Under the pieces are notes generated by a model, which saw only the letters and a program-made list of their open reading frames with translations, searched no databases and was not told where the DNA came from. From an uncultured Alcaligenaceae bacterium (lineage in GTDB: Bacteria; Pseudomonadota; Gammaproteobacteria; Burkholderiales; Burkholderiaceae_B), in contig CALCPT010000663.1 in assembly GCA_937897265.1 (NCBI GenBank), positions 1 through 28,890 of the forward strand: a DNA stretch of 28,890 bases. The letters are read 5' to 3'. Below, in pieces: positions 16,390 to 24,591 of this stretch. Each line of letters begins with the position of its first letter. The first letter of the stretch is position 1. The translations under genes were made by a program, and so were the position numbers.

Positions 16390-17760
16390 TTAAGCCCGCG
16401 GTGTCGCAAGCGCCTCAAGGAGTTTGGTATGAATGCCGCCAAACCCACCATTGCTCATGACCACGATGTGATCGCCCGGGCGTGCTTGCGAGGTCAGTGC
16501 ATGCACCAAGGCATCAAGTTGGTTGTGCGCTTGCAGGCGAGTACCCAGTGAGGCCAGTACCTCAGTGGGATCCCAGCCGAGCGCTTGTTTGCCCTCGGTT
16601 TGCCCGAAGCAAAACACCAGGTCGGCAGCCTTAAGCGCTGCGGGCAGGCGCGCGGCCATGGTGCCAAGTTTCATGGTGTTTGAACGTGGCTCAAGCACCG
16701 CCAAAATCCGCTCAGCACCCACCTTGGCGCGCAAACCCTCAAGCGTCGTTTGAATGGCGGTTGGGTGGTGGGCAAAGTCGTCGTAGACGGTCACGCCGTT
16801 GACCGTGCCGCGGGTTTCCATGCGGCGCTTGACGCCGGCGAACTGATTGAGCGCCTTGATGCTTTGGGCCGGTGACACGCCAACATGTTCGGCGGCCAGT
16901 AGAGCGACCAAGGCATTCTGTTGATTGTGCGCGCCGGTCAGTGACCATTGCACTCGCCCAAGCAGCTGTGCGCCGTTGGCGATATTAAATGACAGGGCAT
17001 CGACGCTTTGGGTATGCCAACCCGTGGCTTGCCCAGTGGTGATCAGGTTGCTGTAGCAACCACGTGCCAGCACTCGCGCCAGGGCCTGGTCTTGGGCTGG
17101 CGCAAGCACGAGGCCATTGCGAGGCACGGTGCGTAGCAGATGATGAAACTGAGTTTCGATAGCCGCTAAGTCAGGAAAAATATCTGCGTGATCGTATTCA
17201 AGATTGTTCAGAATTGCGGTGCGTGGGCGGTAGTGCACAAACTTTGAGCGCTTATCAAAAAATGCCGTGTCATATTCGTCGGCTTCGATCACAAAGAACG
17301 AACGCCCTGGTTGATAACGTGCCGACACCTCAAGCCCAGGTGCCACGCCTCCGATTAAGAAGTTTGGTTCGAGCCCCGCCTGTTGCAAAATCCAGGCCAG
17401 CATTGAGCTCGTCGTGGTTTTGCCGTGTGTGCCCGCAACGGCCAATACATGCTGGCCTTGTAATATTTCTTGACCCAGCCATTGCGGCCCAGAGATGTAA
17501 GGCAAGCCCGCTTCAAGAATTGCCTCGATAAGCGGGTTGCCACGGGATACGACGTTGCCAATAATGAAGAGGTCGGGTTTAAGGGCAAGCTGGCTCGGGT
17601 CAAAGCCCTCAATGAGCTCGATACCTTGCTCTTGCAATTGCGTGCTCATAGGCGGGTATACGCCCGCATCGCAGCCTGTCACGCGGTGGCCCGCTGAGCG
17701 CGCGATCAGTGCGAGCCCGCCCATAAACGTGCCGCAGATTCCTAAGATGTGCAAATGCAT
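16390..17760 (-). CDS. mpl: UDP-N-acetylmuramate:L-Ala-gamma-D-Glu-meso-DAP ligase
   Basis: Mpl joins recycled tripeptide to UDP-MurNAc in peptidoglycan recycling. The start at 17760 gives 456 residues and is supported by GGGGAGAA just before it; an in-frame upstream ATG at 17805 is less likely. The sequence begins MHLHILGICGTFMGGLALIA, with CDAGVYPPMSTQL (30-42), the ATP loop VAGTHGKTTTSSML (108-121), FFVIEADEYDTAFFDKRSKF, NNLEYDHADIF, GAHNQQNA, VYDDFAHHPTAI, and FEPRSNT-type LEPRSNTMKLG. DEYDTAFFD separates it from MurC. It is the first gene of the minus-strand series and is divergent from the tlpA-like gene with only 36 bp between the starts. Confidence 0.96.
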   Translation of the reverse strand: MHLHILGICGTFMGGLALIARSAGHRVTGCDAGVYPPMSTQLQEQGIELIEGFDPSQLALKPDLFIIGNVVSRGNPLIEAILEAGLPYISGPQWLGQEILQGQHVLAVAGTHGKTTTSSMLAWILQQAGLEPNFLIGGVAPGLEVSARYQPGRSFFVIEADEYDTAFFDKRSKFVHYRPRTAILNNLEYDHADIFPDLAAIETQFHHLLRTVPRNGLVLAPAQDQALARVLARGCYSNLITTGQATGWHTQSVDALSFNIANGAQLLGRVQWSLTGAHNQQNALVALLAAEHVGVSPAQSIKALNQFAGVKRRMETRGTVNGVTVYDDFAHHPTAIQTTLEGLRAKVGAERILAVLEPRSNTMKLGTMAARLPAALKAADLVFCFGQTEGKQALGWDPTEVLASLGTRLQAHNQLDALVHALTSQARPGDHIVVMSNGGFGGIHTKLLEALATPRA

Positions 17761-17796
17761 GAAAATTCTCCCCGCCTCATTGTAGAGTGAGACGGT

Positions 17797-18384
17797 ATGA
17801 TGCAAGCTATGAAACGTCGAACTGTTCTGTTGGGAGTGGGTGGCTTAGCTGCAATGGCAGCATCGGGTTGGGCCGCTTGGCGTGCCTCGTCGCGTTCAGC
17901 GCCGGCTGCGAACCGTGCGGTGGGGCCTTCGTCCGAGCCTGCGCGCCCAAGCGCCAACCCTCTGGCGCTATATGGCGCGCGGTTACCAGGACTTGATGGT
18001 CAAGAGTTTTCCCTCGGTACGCTAAAAGGCCAGCCTATCGTGGTGAATTTTTGGGCAACCTGGTGTGCGCCCTGCGTTCAAGAGATGCCGCATCTTGATA
18101 GCATGGCTAAAGAATTTCCTGAAATAAAATTTGTTGGTATCGGCATCGATACTGCACAAAACATCGCTCAATTTGTTGCTAAACTACCGGTATCGTACCA
18201 GCTCCTCATTGCTGGTCATGCTGGGATTGCCATGGTTCGCGAGTTAGGTAATAGTGCCGGTGGTTTGCCTTTTACCCTGCTATTCGATGCAAATGGCAGC
18301 ATTTTCGATTCAATTCTTGGGCAGGTCGAACCCGCTGATTTGCGGCAGCGCATTGATCGTCTCGTTGCCAAATCGAAGACGTAG
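17797..18384 (+). CDS. TlpA-like thioredoxin-fold protein, envelope-targeted
   Basis: This 195-residue protein has an N-terminal targeting segment: MKRRTVLLGVGGLAAMAASG from residue 5 carries a twin Arg and a short hydrophobic stretch, so it is either a Tat-like signal or a membrane anchor. An Ala/Pro/Ser linker follows, then an AhpC/TSA-TlpA domain with VVNFWATWCAPCVQEMPHL, the redox pair Cys90-Cys93, a FVGIGIDTAQNIAQF segment, and the cis-Pro region GGLPFTLLFDANG. It is likely a periplasmic thiol-disulfide reductant, for example in cytochrome c maturation or protein repair, but no partner is adjacent. ATGs at 17800 and 17809 are alternatives. A weak stem, AGCGTA (18405-18410)/TGCGCT (18415-18420), followed by T-rich sequence, may end its transcript before aroQ. 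Confidence 0.88.
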   Translation: MMQAMKRRTVLLGVGGLAAMAASGWAAWRASSRSAPAANRAVGPSSEPARPSANPLALYGARLPGLDGQEFSLGTLKGQPIVVNFWATWCAPCVQEMPHLDSMAKEFPEIKFVGIGIDTAQNIAQFVAKLPVSYQLLIAGHAGIAMVRELGNSAGGLPFTLLFDANGSIFDSILGQVEPADLRQRIDRLVAKSKT

Positions 18385-18491
18385 ATAGACAAATCGCAGC
18401 AATTAGCGTAAAAATGCGCTCTGTTTAGTTGGTTTTTCTGGTTTTCGATTCATGATCGTTAAACCTTTTGTTCTTCACAAGAGCCTCACGC

Positions 18492-18938
18492 ATGGCACAA
18501 CGCCTTTTAGTCCTGAATGGTCCGAACTTGAACTTGCTAGGTTTACGCGAGCCGCATCTGTACGGCCATACGACCTTGGCACAAATTGAGGCTCAGCTCG
18601 TGACCGTGGCAACTGGCCTGGGGGCGACTCTCACGACCTACCAAAGCAACCACGAAGGCGACTTGGTGGATCGTATCCAGGCAGCGCGCACTGACGGGAC
18701 TGACTTCATTGTGATTAACGCCGGTGCTTACACGCATACAAGTGTGGCGATTCGTGATGCCTTGGCCGCAGTCAAGATATCTTTTATTGAAGTGCACCTT
18801 TCAAATGTTTATAAACGCGAAACTTTTCGCCACCACTCTTACTTATCTGAGTTAGCAGTGGGGGTCATTGCGGGGTTAGGCCCCTATGGGTACGAAGCTG
18901 CTGTGCGGTTTGCCGTGCAGTCTTCGCAAGCGGCTTAA
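18492..18938 (+). CDS. aroQ: Type II 3-dehydroquinate dehydratase
   Basis: AroQ dehydrates 3-dehydroquinate to 3-dehydroshikimate as a dodecameric cytoplasmic enzyme. From ATG 18492 it has 148 residues, the standard length; a TTG at 18468 would add eight unsupported residues. Visible motifs are [21 protein letters not shown] with the catalytic Tyr, [55 protein letters not shown] and [11 protein letters not shown]. The usual RxP-x-YG reads REPHLYG, as in the family. It is followed 51 bp later by accB, in the conserved aroQ–accB–accC order. Confidence 0.97.
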   Translation: MAQRLLVLNGPNLNLLGLREPHLYGHTTLAQIEAQLVTVATGLGATLTTYQSNHEGDLVDRIQAARTDGTDFIVINAGAYTHTSVAIRDALAAVKISFIEVHLSNVYKRETFRHHSYLSELAVGVIAGLGPYGYEAAVRFAVQSSQAA

Positions 18939-18989
18939 GGCTTTCCCGGCCCGAGGCTGTTCAATCTAGAACTTTACGGAAATATCATC

Positions 18990-19451
18990 ATGGATCTTAG
19001 AAAACTCAAAACCTTGATCGACCTCGTGTCAGAATCTGGCATCGCCGAGCTCGAAATCACTGAGGGCGAAGGCAAGGTCCGCATCGTGAAGTTCTCGCAA
19101 GCACACCAGCCGGTCGCTTATGCGGCACCGGTCGCGGCACCCAGCTACGCGCCCGCAGCGCCTGTGTCAGGCGTGTCGTCGGGCGGCGCAGCCCCCGAGG
19201 CAGCGCCTGCGGCCGCCGGACACACCGTGAAGGCGCCGATGGTCGGTACTTTCTACCGCGCCGCTAATCCAGGCTCTGCTGCGTTTGTCGAAGTTGGTCA
19301 AACGGTTAAAGAAGGCGAACCTCTTTGTATTATCGAAGCGATGAAGCTTTTGAATGAGATCGAGGCTGATAAGTCTGGTGTCATCGCCGAGATTTTGGTC
19401 GAAAACGGCGAGCCCGTTGAATATGGCCAACCGCTTTTTGTGATCGTCTGA
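18990..19451 (+). CDS. accB: Biotin carboxyl carrier protein of acetyl-CoA carboxylase
   Basis: AccB carries the biotin that AccC carboxylates and the AccA/AccD transferase uses to form malonyl-CoA. The 153-residue product has the N-terminal helix [23 protein letters not shown], an Ala/Pro-rich flexible linker (about 42-76), and the biotinyl domain [23 protein letters not shown] onward. The modified lysine is Lys119 in [14 protein letters not shown]; the motif reads AMKL rather than the more common AMKM, a frequent variant in betaproteobacteria. It has the FYRAANPGS thumb typical of true AccB. accC starts after a single-base gap, so the two are translated together. Confidence 0.97.
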   Translation: MDLRKLKTLIDLVSESGIAELEITEGEGKVRIVKFSQAHQPVAYAAPVAAPSYAPAAPVSGVSSGGAAPEAAPAAAGHTVKAPMVGTFYRAANPGSAAFVEVGQTVKEGEPLCIIEAMKLLNEIEADKSGVIAEILVENGEPVEYGQPLFVIV

Positions 19452-19452
19452 C

Positions 19453-20799
19453 ATGTTTGAAAAGATTCTGATCGCCAACCGCGGCGAAATCGCGCTGCGT
19501 ATCCAACGCGCTTGCCGTGAAATGGGTATCAAAACTGTCGTCGTGCATTCTGAGGCTGATCGCGACGCGAAGTATGTGCGCCTAGCCGATGAGTCAGTAT
19601 GTATTGGCCCAGCGGCCTCGCGCGATAGTTATTTGAACATGCCGGCCATTATTGCCGCCGCTGAAGTCACCGATGCCGAGGCGATTCATCCGGGCTATGG
19701 TTTTTTATCTGAAAACGCAGACTTTGCTGATCGCGTTGAGAAAAGTGGTTTTGTATTTATTGGCCCACGCCCTGAATCGATTCGTTTGATGGGCGACAAG
19801 GTCAGCGCTAAGCAAGCGATGATCGAAGCGGGTGTGCCGGTCGTGCCTGGTTCGCCCGGTGCATTGCCCGACGACCCCGCTGAAATTCTTCGACTGGCCT
19901 CTGAGGTTGGATACCCAGTCATCATCAAGGCTGCCGGAGGCGGTGGCGGTCGAGGCATGCGTGTGGTGCACACTGAGGCCGCTTTGCTGAGTTCGGTAGC
20001 AATGACGAAAACCGAAGCTGGCACAGCGTTTAACAACCCCGAGGTCTACCTCGAAAAGTTTCTTGAAAATCCTCGCCACATCGAAATCCAAGTGCTGGCA
20101 GACGGTGGCCGTAACGCAGTTTGGTTGGGCGAGCGTGATTGTTCGATGCAACGTCGCCACCAAAAAGTGATCGAAGAGGCGCCAGCTCCTGGTATTGCCC
20201 GCAAGTTGATCGAGCGCATTGGCGAGCGTTGTGCCGAGGCATGCCGCAAAATTCAATATCGCGGTGCCGGAACCTTCGAGTTTTTGTACGAGAACGATGA
20301 GTTTTATTTCATCGAGATGAACACTCGGATACAGGTTGAGCATCCTGTGACTGAACTGATTACGGGTATTGACCTGGTGCAACAGCAGATTCGTGTGGCC
20401 GCAGGCGAAAAATTTACCTTACGTCAGCGTGACATCAGCTTTAAGGGCCATGCCCTTGAATGCCGTATTAACGCCGAAGACCCGTTCACGTTTGTGCCCA
20501 GTCCTGGACGTGTCACAAACTGGCACACGCCTGGTGGCCCTGGCGTGAGAATCGATTCGCATGTGTTCAACGGTTATTTTGTACCGCCTCATTACGACTC
20601 GATGATTGCTAAAGTGATCACCTACGGCGATACCCGCGAGCAAGCAGTGGCGCGCATGAATATCGCGCTATCCGAAATGGTTGTCGAAGGAATCAAAACC
20701 AATATACCGCTGCACCGAGAATTAATGGTGGATGGTCGGTTTATGGCCGGCGGTACAAGCATCCATTATCTTGAGCACAAACTTGCCGCACGCCCCTAG
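19453..20799 (+). CDS. accC: Biotin carboxylase subunit of acetyl-CoA carboxylase
   Basis: AccC carboxylates AccB-bound biotin using ATP and bicarbonate. The 448-residue sequence is full length: [40 protein letters not shown], the glycine-rich ATP-grasp loop [59 protein letters not shown] with metal-binding Glu residues, and [19 protein letters not shown]. All expected catalytic segments are intact. It lies 1 bp after accB. The 123-bp gap before prmA contains competing inverted repeats. Confidence 0.98.
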   Translation: MFEKILIANRGEIALRIQRACREMGIKTVVVHSEADRDAKYVRLADESVCIGPAASRDSYLNMPAIIAAAEVTDAEAIHPGYGFLSENADFADRVEKSGFVFIGPRPESIRLMGDKVSAKQAMIEAGVPVVPGSPGALPDDPAEILRLASEVGYPVIIKAAGGGGGRGMRVVHTEAALLSSVAMTKTEAGTAFNNPEVYLEKFLENPRHIEIQVLADGGRNAVWLGERDCSMQRRHQKVIEEAPAPGIARKLIERIGERCAEACRKIQYRGAGTFEFLYENDEFYFIEMNTRIQVEHPVTELITGIDLVQQQIRVAAGEKFTLRQRDISFKGHALECRINAEDPFTFVPSPGRVTNWHTPGGPGVRIDSHVFNGYFVPPHYDSMIAKVITYGDTREQAVARMNIALSEMVVEGIKTNIPLHRELMVDGRFMAGGTSIHYLEHKLAARP

Positions 20800-20801
20800 G
20801 T

Positions 20802-20860
20802 GCATTGCCTACGATCTTGCAGGTGCCTAGCCCTATGTCATTGAAGATGCTAGGCATTGC
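20802..20860 (+). promoter_or_regulatory. Competing hairpin arms between accC and prmA
   Basis: TGCCTAG (20824-20830) pairs exactly with CTAGGCA (20850-20856) over a 19-nt loop. The upstream GCATTGCCTA (20802-20811) can instead pair with TAGGCATTGC (20851-20860) with one mismatch. Both structures use the same downstream arm, so only one can form at a time. Further on, CTTGA (20864-20868)/TCAAG (20880-20884) is followed by T5 at 20893-20897. This could modulate or end transcription between acc and prmA. It matches no RNA family I know, and short repeats of this size can arise by chance. Confidence 0.35.
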
Positions 20861-20922
20861 AGTCTTGAACGTGCTGTGCTCAAGTTGGATCGATTTTTAG
20901 TCTCTCGCTAACGGAAACTCTC

Positions 20923-21825
20923 ATGCGTGAATTGGTGTTGTTGTGTCCGGGTGCCTTAGCTGAACCGTTGTCCGACGCTTTGCTCGAATGTGGGGCGCTG
21001 TCGGTATCGGTTGAAGACGCCGACTCGGACACGGATGACGAGCAGCCCTTATTTGGTGAACCTGGTAGCGAACCCAACACTCAGGCCTGGAGTCGCAATC
21101 GAGTCATCGTCTTGTTGGCCGACGGTACTGATCCCGAGCAATTGCTTGCGGCAGCGCGCCTTGATCTTGACAGCACGTCTGAACTGCCTTGGCATCTGCG
21201 GCAAGTGCCTGATGCAGATTGGGTGCGTCTGACACAATCGCAATTTGGGCCAATCACGGTGGGCACTCGTATTCTGATCGTGCCAAGTTGGCATGCTGAC
21301 CAAATGCCGGTGGCACCTGAGCCTGGTCGGATTGCGATTCAGCTTGATCCGGGTTTAGCCTTTGGTACAGGCAGTCATCCCACCACGCACCTCTGCTTAG
21401 AGTGGTTGGCTGACGAGATGCCCAAGGGCGCGACCGTATTGGATTATGGCTGTGGCTCGGGGATTTTGGCGATTGCAGCCGTCATGCTTGGTGCCGCGCA
21501 AGTGACCGGAGTCGATATTGATGAACAGGCCGTGCAGGCAACACGAGACAATGCGCAGGCCAATCACGTGGTGGTGCAATCGTTGCTACCCGACGGCTTG
21601 TCTGACGGCCATTTTGATGTAGTTGTTGCCAATATCTTATCTAATCCACTTAAGGTTCTGGCACCTATGCTTGCAGGTCGTGTGCGTTCGGGTGGACAAT
21701 TGATCTTGTCAGGTGTTCTTGAGCGACAAGCCCAAGAGGTTGCGGCTGCGTACGCGCCCTGGTTGCCGCTGACTGTCTGGCAAGCTCGCGATGGTTGGGT
21801 GTGTTTGGCTGGCACCAAACCCTGA
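20923..21825 (+). CDS. prmA: Ribosomal protein L11 methyltransferase
   Basis: PrmA trimethylates ribosomal protein L11 using S-adenosylmethionine. The 300-residue protein is normal length, with an N-terminal recognition domain (MRELVLLCPGALAEPLSDALLECGALSVSVED), PSWHADQ, LDPGLAFGTGSHPTTHLCLEWL, SAM motif I in VLDYGCGSGILAIAA, VTGVDIDEQAVQATRDNA, and the substrate motif DVVVANILSNPLKVLAPML. The N/ILxxPL motif is diagnostic. ATG 20923 is the only suitable start. It follows accC by 123 bp and precedes the zinc-ribbon protein by 51 bp, a linkage I recall from related genomes. Confidence 0.96.
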   Translation: MRELVLLCPGALAEPLSDALLECGALSVSVEDADSDTDDEQPLFGEPGSEPNTQAWSRNRVIVLLADGTDPEQLLAAARLDLDSTSELPWHLRQVPDADWVRLTQSQFGPITVGTRILIVPSWHADQMPVAPEPGRIAIQLDPGLAFGTGSHPTTHLCLEWLADEMPKGATVLDYGCGSGILAIAAVMLGAAQVTGVDIDEQAVQATRDNAQANHVVVQSLLPDGLSDGHFDVVVANILSNPLKVLAPMLAGRVRSGGQLILSGVLERQAQEVAAAYAPWLPLTVWQARDGWVCLAGTKP

Positions 21826-21876
21826 TCCGAATCGTGCTTACTTTTTAATATTGACGTCGATTTTTAAGGCGATTGA

Positions 21877-22974
21877 ATGAGTCTTGTCACGCGTTGCCCA
21901 AAGTGCCAAAGCGACTTTATGGTGTCGCTTGAGCAACTGCGCGTGCATGAAGGCCTTGTTAGGTGCGGTAACTGCACCCATATTTTTGATGGTAATGCGA
22001 CTCTCGAAAGTCAGTTACCAGTGTTAACGCAACGCGCAGCAAACTCAAGCGATACGTCGGCCCCAATCGCGTTCTCGCCTCCTAAGAGCCCTGAGCAAGA
22101 CTTCAGTTCACCCCTACGGCGCGCACCAACTCCTGAACGTGAGAGTGGGGCGAACCGTGTTCCCAATCGCTTATCTGTGCGAGGGCCTGCGCAAGAGTAC
22201 AGTGCGCCGTCGGTGCTGCGACGCCGAGCGCAAACTGGCGTTGAGCTTGAGCGCGAACCTGAAGAGCCACTGGACGCCTCACAACCAGAGCCGTTTTTTT
22301 ATCAGGCGCCAACGCGCGAGCGCGAGCCAAACCTTGGTATTGAGCCGTCACTTGACCTTGAGCCAACACTTGCGCGTGGGTCGGTACTTCGGGTGCAAGG
22401 TGAGGCAAGGTCACGCGATGAGAATCGGCCGTCGACCGGTCGCGGCACGCCCAATTTTTTAATCGATGAGACGCCTTTGGATGGCTTGCGTCGCGGTCTT
22501 TGGATGCTATTAGCTTTTTTGGCGGCGTCACTTCTATTGATGCAGTTGGCTTACGTGTATCGCAATGAGCTAGTGACTCGTGTGCCAAGCCTGCTGCCCA
22601 TGGCGCGCGCGGCTTGCGTTCAGCTAAGATGTGAAGTCTCTTTCGTGCGACATCTAGAGCGTATTTCGGTTGCATCCATCGCGCTCGAACAGCCCGCCGC
22701 TGGCCAAAACGAGGGCCAGCCAAGCAACTTAACGCTTAAGTTTTCAATGCGCAATCGCTACGACAAAATTCAACCTTGGCCACATCTTTCAGTCGAGCTC
22801 AAAGATGCCTCTGGCACACCGGTCATTAGAAAGGTGCTTGCCCCTGAGTTGTATTTGCCAGAATTCATGGTTGCCAAGCCATTTGGTGCCAATCAAGAAG
22901 TGCATCTCAGTGTGCCAATCGTTGTCAACGGTTTGCAGATCAGCAGTGTTCAACTCAATCGATTTTTTCCCTAA
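21877..22974 (+). CDS. Zinc-ribbon / DUF3426 single-pass membrane protein
   Basis: This 365-residue protein starts with an MJ0042-type zinc ribbon: Cys7, Cys10, Cys30 and Cys33 in TRCPKCQSDFMVSLEQL and VRCGNCTHIFDG. A long charged, Pro/Arg/Glu-rich and probably disordered linker follows (about 45-200), then one membrane helix (about 207-228, LWMLLAFLAASLLLMQLAYVY) and a C-terminal DUF3426 domain containing FSMRNRYDKIQPWPHLSVELKDASG and a NGLQISSVQLNRFFP end. The domain pair is common in betaproteobacteria beside prmA, but its function is unknown. By layout, the zinc ribbon is cytoplasmic and DUF3426 periplasmic, suggesting a sensor or assembly role; this is inference. The kinase gene follows after 9 bp. 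Confidence 0.88.
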   Translation: MSLVTRCPKCQSDFMVSLEQLRVHEGLVRCGNCTHIFDGNATLESQLPVLTQRAANSSDTSAPIAFSPPKSPEQDFSSPLRRAPTPERESGANRVPNRLSVRGPAQEYSAPSVLRRRAQTGVELEREPEEPLDASQPEPFFYQAPTREREPNLGIEPSLDLEPTLARGSVLRVQGEARSRDENRPSTGRGTPNFLIDETPLDGLRRGLWMLLAFLAASLLLMQLAYVYRNELVTRVPSLLPMARAACVQLRCEVSFVRHLERISVASIALEQPAAGQNEGQPSNLTLKFSMRNRYDKIQPWPHLSVELKDASGTPVIRKVLAPELYLPEFMVAKPFGANQEVHLSVPIVVNGLQISSVQLNRFFP

Positions 22975-22983
22975 GAGACTAGT

Positions 22984-23925
22984 ATGACTAAGCCTGTATT
23001 GATTTGTGGTTCAGTAGCCTTTGATACGATTGCTGTGTTTGATGGTCGTTTTAAAGATCATATTTTGCCCGATCGTATTCATGCCTTGAGCGTGTCATTT
23101 TTGGTGCCCAGAATGCGCCGTGAATTTGGCGGTTGTGCAGGCAATATTGCTTACAATTTAAAGTTGCTTGGTGGTAACCCCGTGCCTGTCGCAACGGTAG
23201 GTGAAGACGCTGGTGACTATTTGCAGCGCTTTGAGCAATTCGGTATCAACACGAGCATGATTCAGAGCTTGCCCGATACCTTGACCGCTCAATGCTTTAT
23301 CACGACCGATCTTGATGATAATCAAATTACGGCATTTCACCCTGGTGCGATGGACCGCTCTGCTGAGAATGATTTAACTGGGCAACAAGCCACCTGGGCC
23401 ATTGTTGCGCCTGACTCTAAAGCAGGCATGATGGCGCACGCTAAGCGGCTACATGCCCAAGGGATTCCTTTTATTTTTGATCTTGGCCAAGCGATGCCGT
23501 TGTACGACGGAAAAGACATCTTAGAAATGGTCGCGCTTGCACAGGCATTGACAGTCAACGATTATGAAGCGAGTGTGGTTGAGCAACGTACCGGTAAAAC
23601 AGTTGCACAACTGGCAAAGACTTTGCAGGCAGTGGTCGTGACGCGCGGTGCTGGGGGCGCTACCCTTTACACCGAGGGGCAAGAACACCATATTGCGCCA
23701 GTGATCCCTGCTGCAGTGCTTGATCCGACAGGCTGTGGCGATGCGCATCGAGGCGGCTTGCTCTATGCGCTGACGCTTGGCTGGAGTTGGATTGAGGCCT
23801 GTAAGCTTGGCAACTTGATGGGTTCAATTAAAATCGCGTCACGCGGGCCGCAAAACCACGCACCCTCGCGAGTCGAAATCGACGCATTGTTGCACGCTCA
23901 CTACGGTAGCCATTTGCCAGGCTAG
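22984..23925 (+). CDS. PfkB-family carbohydrate/nucleoside kinase (adenosine kinase-like)
   Basis: This is a 313-residue ribokinase-fold sugar or nucleoside kinase. It has MTKPVLICGSVAFDTIAVFDGRF at the N terminus, the first PfkB signature in FGGCAGNIAYNLKLLGG (48-64), VGEDAGDYLQRFEQFGI, VTRGAGGATLY, and the second signature DPTGCGDAHRGG with catalytic Asp253. The signature reads GCGDAHRGG where many have GAGDAFRGG; Cys at that position is unusual, and the catalytic Asp is kept. Annotation as adenosine kinase is common for this subgroup, but the substrate cannot be fixed from sequence alone. It lies 9 bp after the DUF3426 gene and is likely in the same transcript. Confidence 0.88.
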   Translation: MTKPVLICGSVAFDTIAVFDGRFKDHILPDRIHALSVSFLVPRMRREFGGCAGNIAYNLKLLGGNPVPVATVGEDAGDYLQRFEQFGINTSMIQSLPDTLTAQCFITTDLDDNQITAFHPGAMDRSAENDLTGQQATWAIVAPDSKAGMMAHAKRLHAQGIPFIFDLGQAMPLYDGKDILEMVALAQALTVNDYEASVVEQRTGKTVAQLAKTLQAVVVTRGAGGATLYTEGQEHHIAPVIPAAVLDPTGCGDAHRGGLLYALTLGWSWIEACKLGNLMGSIKIASRGPQNHAPSRVEIDALLHAHYGSHLPG

Positions 23926-23951
23926 GTATTGAAATTTTTTTGGAGTTTGTT

Positions 23952-24458
23952 ATGAATTCAGTTGTATGCGTTGTGTCTAAGCTCAATGTCCGCATGGTGC
24001 TTGGTGTTGCGCTGCTCGCTAGCGTAGCCTTAGTGTCTGGCTGCGCCAAGCCAAGCGCTTCGGCCAACGTCTATACCTATGGGCAAGCACAACGCGATCA
24101 GGTTGTGCGCAACGGCACTGTGGTTAATGTTCGCCCAATCACAATTCAAAATGATCGCACGTCAGGTGCTGGTATGGTTGCTGGCGGTGCGGTGGGTGGC
24201 GTGGTCGGGAGCACGGTTGGCGGCGGCACAGGTCGCACCCTGGCCGTTTTAGGTGGTGCGATCTTGGGAGCGTTAGCTGGGGACGCTGTTGAAGACCGAG
24301 TCGGCAAAAAAGATGGCCTTGAAATTACAGTTCGCTTAGATAACGGCGAGACACGTGTGATTGCTCAAGAGGCCGACGTGCCTTTGGTGATGAATCAGCG
24401 GGTGCAGGTCGTGAGCGGCGCGGGCCCAACGCGTGTCACGCCGATGTCTGGTCAGTAG
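23952..24458 (+). CDS. Glycine-zipper outer-membrane lipoprotein (SlyB-like)
   Basis: This 168-residue lipoprotein starts at ATG 23952, after TGGAG at 23941-23945. The signal has a hydrophobic core and the lipobox LVSGC with Cys31 as the probable lipidated residue; the next residues (AKP) do not suggest inner-membrane retention. A glycine-zipper 2TM region (SGAGMVAGGAVGGVVGSTVG... ILGALAGDAVED, about 75-117) and a C-terminal segment with ITVRLDNGETRVIAQEAD match SlyB/PcP/17-kDa antigen-type proteins. These sit in the outer membrane and influence envelope integrity. The gene ends the plus-strand series and is followed by a strong hairpin. Confidence 0.9.
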   Translation: MNSVVCVVSKLNVRMVLGVALLASVALVSGCAKPSASANVYTYGQAQRDQVVRNGTVVNVRPITIQNDRTSGAGMVAGGAVGGVVGSTVGGGTGRTLAVLGGAILGALAGDAVEDRVGKKDGLEITVRLDNGETRVIAQEADVPLVMNQRVQVVSGAGPTRVTPMSGQ

Positions 24459-24467
24459 CAGAGCAGC

Positions 24468-24499
24468 CTCACACATCGGCGCCAACGGCGCTGTGTGAG
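24468..24499. terminator. Strong hairpin between convergent genes
   Basis: CTCACACA (24468-24475) pairs with TGTGTGAG (24492-24499), and inside it GCGCC (24479-24483) pairs with GGCGC (24487-24491) around an AAC loop, with a 3-nt bulge (TCG) on the left arm. The combined stem is 13 bp. It begins ten bases after the lipoprotein stop and lies between two convergent genes. No T-tract follows on either strand, so efficient intrinsic termination is not certain. Confidence 0.6.
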
Positions 24500-24591
24500 A
24501 TGTGCAGTCGTCGCACTCAACAAGCACCAACAAACGCGCAACGCAAAAAACATGATTGGTGAAGCTGGCCTATTAGCTCGGCCACGAGTCC

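Noticed and set aside
19705..20382. A 225-codon minus-strand open frame inside accC.
   Set aside because: It is antisense to highly conserved biotin carboxylase sequence with no independent support.
22103..22723. A 206-codon minus-strand open frame opposite the DUF3426 gene.
   Set aside because: It mirrors the GC-rich, charged linker codons of the true gene; its composition is shadow-like and it has no recognisable domain.
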